Origin: GCA-003244245 sp050699515
GTDB taxonomy: Bacteria; Actinomycetota; Actinomycetes; Mycobacteriales; Pseudonocardiaceae
DNA: 64,000 nucleotides
NCBI GenBank assembly: GCA_050699515.1
Contig: JBOHFF010000038.1
Location: forward strand, 1 to 64,000
Direction: 5' to 3'
Each line of letters begins with the position of its first letter. Position 1 is the stretch's first letter. This document shows positions 25,728-33,529 of the stretch, in pieces. Below the pieces are notes generated by a model that worked only from the letters and a program-made list of their open reading frames with translations, searched no databases and was not told the origin of the DNA. Made by a program: the position numbers and the translations under genes.

Positions 25728-25867
25728 GTGATGTTCGATTAGGGCACTCTTGGTCGACCTAGTAAACGCAGTAGCTTTCTAACCAAGATCATGCCTTCGC
25801 CGGGCGGGCAGGTCTCCGGGATGGCCGGCACCAGCGCCAAGCCCGGTCGGTGGGGGTGGTGGGGTGT

Positions 25868-26005
25868 GTGGCATCCCGCCGACCTCCCCGAGGGCTACCA
25901 CGCGGCGCCCCGGGGGCAAGCCTGGCAATCTCGGCCGGGGGTTGGGAGGGATGTTGCCCCCGGGGCGCCGCGTGGTCGGGCTGCGTCAGGTCGACGGGAT
26001 GCCAC
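25868..26005. repeat. 138-bp nested inverted-repeat element
   Basis: The outer arms are 18 bp (25868-25885 and 25988-26005, GTGGCATCCCG plus GACCT, one mismatch). The inner arms are a perfect 22-bp pair (25898-25919 and 25954-25975, CCACGCGGCGCCCCGGGGGC). The whole element can fold on itself. It looks like a miniature inverted-repeat element or a large hairpin RNA. Confidence 0.85.
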
Positions 26006-26179
26006 CCTAGCTCCCAGCGTGCAAGATCGTCAGTGGTTGCCGGCATCCGAAGTATCACGATGGTGGACCGAGCATGATCAGGCCGTCTCCAGGCCGTGGG
26101 ACGTCGAGTAGCGGCAAGAATCGGTGAGAAGTAGTGAGACATGTTTTCGCTGCTCACTCTCTGTTTTCCCGGTAGATCG

Positions 26180-26349
26180 TCAGGTCGGCACCTGCCAGGT
26201 GAGAGATCACCCAGATCTACGAGAGTCCAACTAGATCCACGCGTACCAAGCGCGACCACCTACCACCTAAGTGGCAGGAAGGTGAGCACGACACCGACGA
26301 CTTGCCCGAGCAGCTGCGCAAGCTGTGGCTACCCGAGGATGACGGTTAG
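26180..26349 (+). pseudogene. Possible 3' remnant of an acidic protein gene
   Basis: A frame without start ends in KWQEGEHDTDDLPEQLRKLW then LPEDDG and a stop at 26349. The acidic tail looks like a real C terminus, but nothing upstream is recognisable. From 26350 to 26712 I see no gene. Confidence 0.25.
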
Positions 26350-26712
26350 CCGTCCCTGATGGGGTTTGTCGTAATCCCCCGGTCGATCGCCTAACGGCGT
26401 TGTTCACCTTCGAGGCGCAGCGTTCCCTGTCGTGAAATCCAGGCGTCGCAGGATGGCCTCGCTTGTCGCTACAGCCGGTCCCGGTGCTGGTTAGATGATC
26501 TCGGACGGAAGAAGCGATGCCCCCACATGGAGACAGTTTCTGGCAGTGAGCAGAAAGAGGCCAGGGCTTGCACTCGAAGTTCGCGGACAGCACGTCTTTA
26601 TTGCATCGGTACGACACGGTTTCTTGGGTAGTTCTCCAGTCAGCATGGACACTGCGCTCCAAACGACGTCCCATGATGTCAGGGAACAGCAAAACGATGG
26701 GATTGGTTTGTG

Positions 26713-27612
26713 TCAAATCAAGATTTTGACGCTGGCATTTGCGAATTTCTGCCGAGCTTGCCTCGGTGATAATTTTGCAAGACTGTCAATCTTGGCAGGG
26801 GTAAGAGTATTGGAACGGTTGATTCTTGCCACGGTCATGCCATAATTCTGCGCAATTTGCACTATCGCCGACACTCTACGCTCGAACTCCTTGCCCCACA
26901 CCTTAGCACTTCGCATTACTGGATCCTCGCTCAGGTATATGCCGAGCGCATCCGCTAAGTAAGCATTAAGGTCTACCGTTGTAAGCACGGCTTGGTCGAC
27001 CGCTTCGACAAATTTATGCACAGCTCGCACTAAAGCGGTAATTTCTTTAAAGGTTGGCTTTCTTGAGCGTCCAACCGAATCCAAAGTTTGATTAATAACC
27101 AATCCTTGATATAGTCCTTCGATATCTTGCGAGCACTTCTGCAAGCACGAGGCGAGGTGACTTCCAACTCTATTTCGCGCCTCAAAGTGAACCACGCGAT
27201 TCCGCCAAATAATCGCCAGCTCGACAAGATATCTTTCGGCGGTATATTGCCCGGTAGCATTCGCAAGGGCTATCACTCGTTCGCCGAGACTTCCGCTCTC
27301 TAGCTTGTTCCGCAAGGCGCTGTCCGAGACAACAATAGGCACCGTTATCAAAGCGTGCACATACGCTTGCAATGCATCAACCAGCCATGCCAGCAGAGCG
27401 CTTATAGCAAATTCTCTACTTCGTCGAACAGATCGCTGGGGGTCGTGCGGATTCCACGAAGTTGAGAGTTCGGGAGGAACTCGCACTGCTCCCCGATTGA
27501 CTGCATCAAGGCCGACTAAGATTGTGATCAGAAAGTGATTGTTTTGACCGGCTAACTCTTTGAACAGTCTCCGAGCTCGGGTCACTTCAAGATTAAGTGG
27601 TGGTGCCGTCAT
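26713..27612 (-). CDS. Putative HEPN-domain protein (possible ribonuclease)
   Basis: 299 residues, mostly helical, with markedly AT-richer codon use than the core. Residues 128-146 read YLVELAIIWRNRVVHFEAR; R137-N138-x-x-x-H142 fits the Rx4-6H (RNxxxH) catalytic motif of HEPN nucleases, which act as toxins, abortive-infection factors and CRISPR effectors. A helical region before it (FAISALLAWLVDALQAYVHA) is also HEPN-like. This assignment rests on the motif and helical pattern only. ATG 27612 begins 2 bases after the tRNA-like gene on the same strand and has no clear ribosome site, so tRNA processing could leave an almost leaderless message. Confidence 0.5.
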   Translation of the reverse strand: MTAPPLNLEVTRARRLFKELAGQNNHFLITILVGLDAVNRGAVRVPPELSTSWNPHDPQRSVRRSREFAISALLAWLVDALQAYVHALITVPIVVSDSALRNKLESGSLGERVIALANATGQYTAERYLVELAIIWRNRVVHFEARNRVGSHLASCLQKCSQDIEGLYQGLVINQTLDSVGRSRKPTFKEITALVRAVHKFVEAVDQAVLTTVDLNAYLADALGIYLSEDPVMRSAKVWGKEFERRVSAIVQIAQNYGMTVARINRSNTLTPAKIDSLAKLSPRQARQKFANASVKILI

Positions 27613-27614
27613 GC

Positions 27615-27721
27615 GCGTCCGGCATGATTCGAACATGCATCTCCCGCTTTAAGAGGCTTCCCTCTACCCGTAGGCAGGAAGCATATGAAGGCGGGCGCCT
27701 TAACCAACCGACCTCAGACGC
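27615..27721 (-). tRNA. tRNA-like gene with a 43-nt anticodon loop
   Basis: Read on the minus strand it folds as a complete cloverleaf: acceptor GCGTCTG/CGGACGC (one G-T), D stem GTC/GGC with loop GGTTGGTTAA, anticodon stem CCCGC/GCGGG, 4-nt variable loop, and perfect T arm GCATG-TTCGAAT-CATGC. The anticodon loop has 43 nt instead of 7 and contains its own hairpin (GCTTCC/GGAAGC). Position 8 is A rather than U and no CCA is encoded. It could be a tRNA with a 36-nt insertion, a decoy RNA or a decayed phage tRNA. No amino acid can be assigned; the loop begins CTTCATA. Confidence 0.55.
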
Positions 27722-27742
27722 GTCGTAGATTATACTGCGCCG

Positions 27743-28000
27743 TTAACTCTCCTCCGATTCGCCCTTCAGCCGACCAAACTCTGCCAGGCTGACCAAGTCT
27801 GCGACGCCGGCTACGGTAAGCGCAACGACGAGGGTGTCTTCGTTGATCTGGACCCCGCTGGTGCTTACCCAGCGTGGGGACTGAGCTACAGGGGTAGCAC
27901 ATGATGGGGAGCCAGAGTCCGGCGGTGAGCCTGACGACAGCGGTGACGACAACGTGGACGACAACCCAGCACCAGCAGCACCCTGCGAAAGCCGGGTCAC
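27743..28000 (-). CDS. Small hypothetical protein, 85 aa
   Basis: The N-terminal half is Ser/Gly/Pro-rich; the C-terminal half (VQINEDTLVVALTVAGVADL then EFGRLKGESEES) looks like a folded strand-helix unit. GTG 28000. It ends 21 bases before the tRNA-like gene on the same strand, so the three could share a transcript. Coding status is uncertain. Confidence 0.35.
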   Translation of the reverse strand: MTRLSQGAAGAGLSSTLSSPLSSGSPPDSGSPSCATPVAQSPRWVSTSGVQINEDTLVVALTVAGVADLVSLAEFGRLKGESEES

Positions 28001-28038
28001 GGCGCTGATCGGAGCCTGGAGCGCAGGGTTGCGTGCTT

Positions 28039-28138
28039 CTGGGGGTCAAGGGTTCGCAGGTTCGAATCCTGTCGTCCCGACCAGATGATTCACGTCGGAA
28101 CTCCCGTCTTGCCTCAGGTGAGACGGGGTTTTTGCTGC
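28039..28138 (+). repeat. Right attachment-site repeat (tRNA-Pro 3' fragment, attR-like)
   Basis: Begins CTGGGGGTCAAGGGTTCGCA and repeats the tRNA-Pro 3' half, CCA and terminator (19663-19761) with a few changes. It lacks the 5' half of the tRNA, so it is not a working tRNA. With the left copy it bounds about 8.3 kb. Confidence 0.88.
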
Positions 28139-28145
28139 TTGGGCT

Positions 28146-28210
28146 CGATGCGTGGTCGCGTCACCGCGTTACACCGCGTGTGTTGCCGAATTCCCCTCTA
28201 TGGGATCAAG
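28146..28210 (+). repeat. 65-bp dispersed repeat, copy B
   Basis: Second copy of 24378-24442 (4 mismatches). It starts 7 bases after the right attachment repeat. The stretch 28139-28483 has no convincing gene apart from this repeat and the hairpin at 28270-28327. Confidence 0.9.
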
Positions 28211-28269
28211 CGCGCCGCCTGCGGCAGCGCGGAGGTGGCTCAGTCAGTCGCGCTGCTCGCTTGCCCGCT

Positions 28270-28327
28270 CGGGCCGATCCCGCTTGCTGCGCGCGGCCTC
28301 ACGGCCGTGCTCGCGCGGGTCGGCCCG
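28270..28327. repeat. GC-rich hairpin after repeat copy B
   Basis: CGGGCCGATCCCGC pairs with GCGGGTCGGCCCG (one bulged T); the loop contains a second hairpin GCGGCC/GGCCGT. Similar hairpins follow copy A. Confidence 0.7.
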
Positions 28328-28483
28328 GTCCGGGCGCGGTGGTCAACGGGAACCTGCGCAGCCGCAGGCGATGCGGGTTTTCGGGTGTCTTCCCACACGT
28401 CTGTTGGCAGGAGCGGCTACCTCTCATTAGGGAACTCGGTGAGCGGCGTGGACCTATTAAATGCGGGCTCGCCAGGGCATCCT

Positions 28484-31108
28484 ATGGCGGTGATCGAAGG
28501 TGTCAGGCGTGGGCAGGACGTGGCGGCGGTGGACTTCTTCGTCAGTCATGCTGGGCGAGATCGGGCGTGGGCGGAGTGGGTCGCCTGGCATTTGATCGAG
28601 GCCGGGTACACCGTGGAGTTGGATTGCTGGGACTGGGCGGCTGGCGAGAACTTCGTCACCAGGATGCACCGCGCGGTGGATGCCGCGAACCGGGTGGTGG
28701 CGTTGTTTTCCGCGGCGTATTTCGAGGAGCTGCGGTACACCACCGAAGAGTGGACGTCGGCGCTGGTCAAGGAGGAGGGCGGTGGGCACCGGTTGGTGCC
28801 GGTGCAGGTAGAGCCGTGTGCGGTGCCGCGGTTGGTGCGCCCGCTGGTGCGCGTCGAGCTGTTCGATGTGGACGAAAGCGAAGCGGCACGACGATTGGTT
28901 GCCGCGGCGCGGGGTCCGGCGCGTCCGGATGGCAAGCCGGTGTTTCCCGGCTGCGGACGGGCGGGCGTATTGACCGGCCGGGGGGAGACGGGTCCTCGGC
29001 TGCCGGGGGTCTTGCCTGCGGTGTGGAATGTCGGGCCGCGTAATCCGGGATTCGTTGGCCGGGACGCCACGCTCAGGCAGCTGCGGGAACGCCTGCGATC
29101 CGGGGGGACGGCGGTGGTGCAGGCGCTGCACGGCGTGGGTGGGGTGGGCAAGACCCAGGTGGCCATCGAGTACGCCTACCGCTACGCCGGGGACTACGAC
29201 CTGGTGTGGTGGGTCAGCGCCGAGGAAACCAGCCTGATCGGCGAGCAATACGCAGCACTTGCAACGGAGTTGGGCCTGATCCCGCCGCGCGCGGACACGG
29301 CCAGCGCAGTCGGGGCGCTGCGGGCCTACCTGCGGGGCCATAGCCGATGGCTCATGGTGCTCGACAATGCTGAGTCACCCGGAGAGCTGGGGAATTGGCT
29401 TCTCGCCGGCCCCGGGCACACAGTGATCACCTCCCGCAACACCGGGTGGGGCGAGCTCGCTGCTCGGGTGGAAATCGATGTGCTGCCGCGCCTGGAATCG
29501 GTGGAGTTGATCCACGTCTCCCGCCCGGGCGTCGATGAGACCGGGGCCGATCAACTGGCCGAAGCTCTCGGTGACCTGCCGCTGGCCCTGGCCCAGGCGG
29601 CCGGGTTCCTGGCCGAGACCGGTATGTCGGTGGAGCACTACCTGGGGCTGCTGGAAACCCGCCCGGAGGAGGTGCTTGACCAGAGTCCGCCGCAGAATCA
29701 CCCACACTCGCTCGCTGCGGCGATCCGGGTGTCCACCGATCGTCTCGCCGAGGTTGACCCGGCCGCGCTCGCTCTGGTGCGTATCGGCGCGTTCCTCGCC
29801 CCAGAACCCATCCCCGCCGACTTCATGACCCGCCCCATCGTCACGGCCGACTGCAACCGGCCGCCGGAACTGGAAACGCTGACCGCCGCAGTGGCAAGTC
29901 TGGTTGCGGCGCACCGCAGCCTCGGGCGGGTCGGCAGCTACGGCTTAGCTCGCATCGTCGATTGCGGGTTGCAGCTGCACCGGCTCACCCAGGCAATCCT
30001 GCGCGACCAGCTCCCCGCCGATCACACCGCCGCTTACCGCTCCTACGCTCATGCACTGCTGGTCGCGGCAGATCCAGGTGACGAGCGGGATCCGACGGAA
30101 TGGCCGCGCTGGGCTCGGATCTTGCCCCATCTCCTGGCCACCGATCCGGCTAGTAGTCCCAGCCCTGACTTGCGGGACCTAGCGTGCCGCGCCTGCCGGT
30201 ACCTATGGAGCCGCGGAGAGACCCACCCAGCCCGTGACCTCGCCGAGCATCTCCACAGGCAGTGGCGCGAACACCTTGGCCCAGACGACCGGCACGCCTT
30301 AGATGCTGCCGGTAACCTCGTTAATGCCCTCACCGACGTCGGCTCGTACCGCCAAGCCCACCAGCTCGGCGACGATACCCTCACCCGGTGTCGACGAGTG
30401 CTCGGTGACGACCATCTCGTGACGCTGAAGGTAGCCCACGACCTTGCGAACTGCCTGCATGAGATAGGCGCATTCGAGCAGGCCCGGCAGCTCAACGCAG
30501 ACACTCTGGCGCGTAGACGGCAAACGCTCGGTGATGAGCATTTCCTCGTCCAACACACGGCGAATAATCTTGGTCGTGACCTGCGCCAGCTAGGCGAGGT
30601 CGAAATGGCGCGGAACCTGCATGAGGGTGTCCTCACTTACCGTCGACGAACCTTCGGTGACGACTATCCCACCACCATTAACTCAGCTACCGAACTGGGC
30701 CTTGACCTGCACGCACTCGGCCAGATCGACGCAGCGCGACAGCTGCATGAAGACTGCCTCGCCCGAGCGCGGCGGGTACTTGGCGAGGACCATGCCTGGA
30801 CCATGGCCTTCGCCAGTGACCTCGCTGGCGACCTGATCGCGCTCGGTGAGAATGAGGCAGCTCGACAGCTCAGCGAGGACATGCTTTCCCGAGCCCGGCG
30901 AGTCCTCGGCGACGAGAGCCACTACACCATCGATACCGCAAACAATCTGGCCACGGCCCTGCTGGCACTGTGTCAGCTTGAGGCAGCCCGGCAGCTCAGC
31001 GAAGACACCCACGCCCGAGCAGGGCGCATCTTCGGAAAAAGCCACGCCCGCACCCGGAAGGCAGCCCACAATCTCGCCGCCACCCGCCAACTCCTGGGAG
31101 AGGCCTAG
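28484..31108 (+). CDS. TIR-NB-ARC-TPR (STAND) protein
   Basis: About 874 residues in three parts. An N-terminal TIR domain (residues ~16-140: VDFFVSHAGRDRAWAEWVAW, then NRVVALFSAAYFEE and TTEEW). A NB-ARC ATPase with P-loop HGVGGVGKT (217-224), Walker B-like RWLMVLDNAE and DLPLALAQAAGFLAETGM. A C terminus of ~7 TPR units of 42 residues (RRVLGDDH, RQTLGDEH, RRVLGEDH). Such proteins resemble plant NLRs; bacterial homologues act as antiphage sensors whose TIR domain degrades NAD or makes a signal. The related FxsT proteins serve peptide clusters, but no precursor or radical SAM gene is nearby. ATG 28484 has AGGG upstream; GTG 28439 is possible. Confidence 0.88.
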   Translation: MAVIEGVRRGQDVAAVDFFVSHAGRDRAWAEWVAWHLIEAGYTVELDCWDWAAGENFVTRMHRAVDAANRVVALFSAAYFEELRYTTEEWTSALVKEEGGGHRLVPVQVEPCAVPRLVRPLVRVELFDVDESEAARRLVAAARGPARPDGKPVFPGCGRAGVLTGRGETGPRLPGVLPAVWNVGPRNPGFVGRDATLRQLRERLRSGGTAVVQALHGVGGVGKTQVAIEYAYRYAGDYDLVWWVSAEETSLIGEQYAALATELGLIPPRADTASAVGALRAYLRGHSRWLMVLDNAESPGELGNWLLAGPGHTVITSRNTGWGELAARVEIDVLPRLESVELIHVSRPGVDETGADQLAEALGDLPLALAQAAGFLAETGMSVEHYLGLLETRPEEVLDQSPPQNHPHSLAAAIRVSTDRLAEVDPAALALVRIGAFLAPEPIPADFMTRPIVTADCNRPPELETLTAAVASLVAAHRSLGRVGSYGLARIVDCGLQLHRLTQAILRDQLPADHTAAYRSYAHALLVAADPGDERDPTEWPRWARILPHLLATDPASSPSPDLRDLACRACRYLWSRGETHPARDLAEHLHRQWREHLGPDDRHALDAAGNLVNALTDVGSYRQAHQLGDDTLTRCRRVLGDDHLVTLKVAHDLANCLHEIGAFEQARQLNADTLARRRQTLGDEHFLVQHTANNLGRDLRQLGEVEMARNLHEGVLTYRRRTFGDDYPTTINSATELGLDLHALGQIDAARQLHEDCLARARRVLGEDHAWTMAFASDLAGDLIALGENEAARQLSEDMLSRARRVLGDESHYTIDTANNLATALLALCQLEAARQLSEDTHARAGRIFGKSHARTRKAAHNLAATRQLLGEA

Positions 31109-31364
31109 CCGACTCCGCAGGACGATTCCTGTTACAGAGACGGCCCTCACCGTGAACCGATTCGATGGTGAAGCAGGCTGGTTGACTGGATACGTCGGAG
31201 CTATTTGACCTGGCAGGGTCGCGTGGATTGCTTTGATAGGTGTGCTTGCTGCTGCCGCGCTCCTTCATTGAATTATTGCACCCATCCGACTTAGTCTGAA
31301 CCAGGACGCAAAGGAGCGGCCTGCACCGTGATCGCATCGGCTAATGGGCAGGGCAAAGCGGTCG

Positions 31365-32051
31365 CTAAGTCAATACTTGTAGATTCTCGGAGGTAAACTC
31401 TTTAAGTCCGTCCTTCAGCTGCTGTTTGACTATGGCGGGAGCCTCAACCCTAAGCAGTGCCTGCAGGCAACGGCATTTCCCAAGATCTCGGCCTGCATCA
31501 GCGCACACCCACACGCCAGCTATGTGAATCGATTTAATGATGACAATGACTTTGTAGCCAACGGTATTCACAATCTTCTTGGCGATGGCATCCGCAACTT
31601 TCCTGGCGATCATGGAATCGTTGCGCATCGCAGAAGTGGCAAGTTTCGCTACCTGTTTTTGTACTTCAGACTTAGCGTCTTCCATTCGCTGTGCAATGGT
31701 CGCCAGTATTCGGCAGCTATCGGCGGCGTTACTATCAGAAAAAAGCTCCCATGTGCTACGGTCCACCGCGCGAATAGCCCGCTTGGCGATACGCCGTCGC
31801 CAGAAAAACCCGTTGACGCGCTTACCAACCTTTGCTGCAGAGCGATACTCGGGATCATCCGTTTTGCGTGTTATCGAGCCATTTGTTCTCGTTGAACGCT
31901 TTCCGGTCTGGTGCGGTATGTGCACCGGAGGCCCTTTGCGGAACAGTAGCGCCAGCCACGTGTGCCGCCAGCATGTGTCACCACACTCTGCAACCTTGTT
32001 ACGGCACTTCCTGCGACTCCAGGTATGCGTGCTGCCGCAGCGGTTCGCCAC
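31365..32051 (-). CDS. Unknown protein with N-terminal Cys/His cluster, 228 aa
   Basis: Not recognised. Residues 5-30 hold CGSTHTWSRRKC, KVAEC and GDTCWRH, a possible zinc site. The middle is basic (KVGKRVNGFFWRRRIAKRAI); the C-terminal third has KKIVNTVGYKVIVIIKSIHI, a hydrophobic strand or helix, then CADAGRDLGKCRCLQ. AT-richer than the core. It stands alone, convergent with the STAND gene; 31109-31364 holds nothing else visible. Confidence 0.55.
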   Translation of the reverse strand: MANRCGSTHTWSRRKCRNKVAECGDTCWRHTWLALLFRKGPPVHIPHQTGKRSTRTNGSITRKTDDPEYRSAAKVGKRVNGFFWRRRIAKRAIRAVDRSTWELFSDSNAADSCRILATIAQRMEDAKSEVQKQVAKLATSAMRNDSMIARKVADAIAKKIVNTVGYKVIVIIKSIHIAGVWVCADAGRDLGKCRCLQALLRVEAPAIVKQQLKDGLKEFTSENLQVLT

Positions 32052-32107
32052 ACATTGAGTATCCGTTCAATTGTGCTAGATAGGTACTGAAATACCTGGC
32101 GGTGCTC

Positions 32108-32285
32108 TCACGTCACCTCATCCCGCTCCGCCCGCCACTTCCGCAACAGACGCCCCACGCTTCGCGCACTAATGTGGTACTGCTCGGCAACTGCCCTCGG
32201 GAAGTACCGCCCTCGAAGGCAAGCACGATCGCCCGCATCTGGGTCTCATCCAGCCGGTCAGCAAGCCGTCGTTGCCGGAAGCCGG
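32108..32285 (-). pseudogene. Helix-turn-helix remnant
   Basis: The minus strand reads RLADRLDETQMRAIVLAFEG, then after a 1-base shift AVAEQYHISARSVGRLLRKW and a stop. This looks like the DNA-binding end of a recombinase- or transposase-like protein. No start or upstream part is visible, and 32286-32918 holds no further convincing gene. Confidence 0.4.
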
Positions 32286-32918
32286 GAGCAACCGTGCTGA
32301 CGCTTCGTACTGTGCGTTCACTACAGCCAACCGCCTCATTTGAGCTGCCTTGTCAGTTCGCCCAGGTCATGCAGGAGGTCGCCACGGTTCAAGTAGGCGC
32401 GGAGGAGGCCGACCAACACGGGGCTCCGCTGACGATGGACGAAATACCCACGTCAGCGGGCCTTTCGCGTAGTTCGGACCACCGTCTGCGGCAATGTGGA
32501 CCTCGTGGGCTCGGGGACCGTCGGTGGATCATCTGTGGACCTGCGAGGTGGCTGGTGGTCGAAGGACCATCCTGTACCAACACCAGTCCCTGCGACGGGC
32601 TCGATGGCGGTGATTACTAGTGAGTTCCGACTTGGAAGACCTCACCCGATACGCGGTCAGGCCTCGCTCCGCGCTCGGCCGAGCCATGATGCCGTCCTGT
32701 TGACTTGAGGTCGACCGGTCGTCATGGGGGCGCTAATAGTCGCGTTGGCCTGCTGCGGGTGGCGGCCAGCCGGATGCGGCTGGAACAATCGCCCTTGCCG
32801 CCGGAGTGCATCCGCGACATGGGCACCACCTCATATCCCGGACAAGACGTCTTTCACAACACCGTAGGGGCAGCTGGTGTCTTCCCGATACCACCGAAGG
32901 GCGCGAGCGGAGGGTGAG

Positions 32919-33287
32919 ATGGCGACGGTGGAGCTGACCAAGGAGAGCTTTTCTGACGTCGTGGGTGGCGCCAGGTTGGTGCTGGTTCACTTCTGGGGGC
33001 CGCAGTGTCGACTGTGTCGCATGGTCGAACCTGTTTTCGAGCAAGTATCGCAGCGTCATCATGACGCGGTGTTCGGCAAGGTGAACGCTGAGATGCATGG
33101 CCAGCTTGCCGCCATGTTCCGTGTCATGTCGCTGCCCACCTTAGTGATCATGAAAGAAGGCTTCGTGATCTATGCCAGATCGGGCACCCTGTCGCTGGAG
33201 GATCTGGAGGACCTCATGGGCCAGGCCCACGCACTGGACATGGAGGAAGTACGCAGAAAGCGAGCTGGCCGTCGCAGAACGGCATAG
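32919..33287 (+). CDS. Thioredoxin-like protein with CRLC active site
   Basis: 122 residues with the thioredoxin fold: VELTKESFSDVVGG, VLVHFWGPQCRLCR (C30 and C33), MSLPTLVIMKEG with the cis-Pro, and a C-terminal helix extended by a basic tail. Standard thioredoxins have WCGPC; here the tryptophan precedes GPQ and the redox pair is CRLC, so redox potential or partners may differ. ATG 32919 follows AGCGGAGGGTGAG. No thioredoxin reductase gene is near. Confidence 0.85.
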   Translation: MATVELTKESFSDVVGGARLVLVHFWGPQCRLCRMVEPVFEQVSQRHHDAVFGKVNAEMHGQLAAMFRVMSLPTLVIMKEGFVIYARSGTLSLEDLEDLMGQAHALDMEEVRRKRAGRRRTA

Positions 33288-33310
33288 AACCGGCTATCGC
33301 CGGGTTCTTT
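33287..33310 (+). terminator. Terminator after the thioredoxin-like gene
   Basis: GAACCGGC-TATC-GCCGGGTTC followed by TTT; an 8-bp stem with one bulged G. Confidence 0.6.
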
Positions 33311-33529
33311 GTCCGCCAGAACGCACCCCACGCACCGGGTGACGGTGGCAGAACTGGAAGCTCCAGCTACAGGCCAAGGGAACCCAGTGATGGCCAGATG
33401 TGCCCGATCGGGCACGGATGGCTGCCCGGGAGACGGCGCAGGAAGTCTGGCCACGAGCTTACGGTGCGGGGAGGGTAAAAGGCGCCGGCCTGAGATCGCG
33501 ACGAGGTGCGCTCGTAGCCCGGAGGTGAG

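Noticed and set aside
25789..26259. Frames on both strands across the 138-bp inverted repeat
   Set aside because: Open only because of the GC-rich inverted repeat; no start site or motif.
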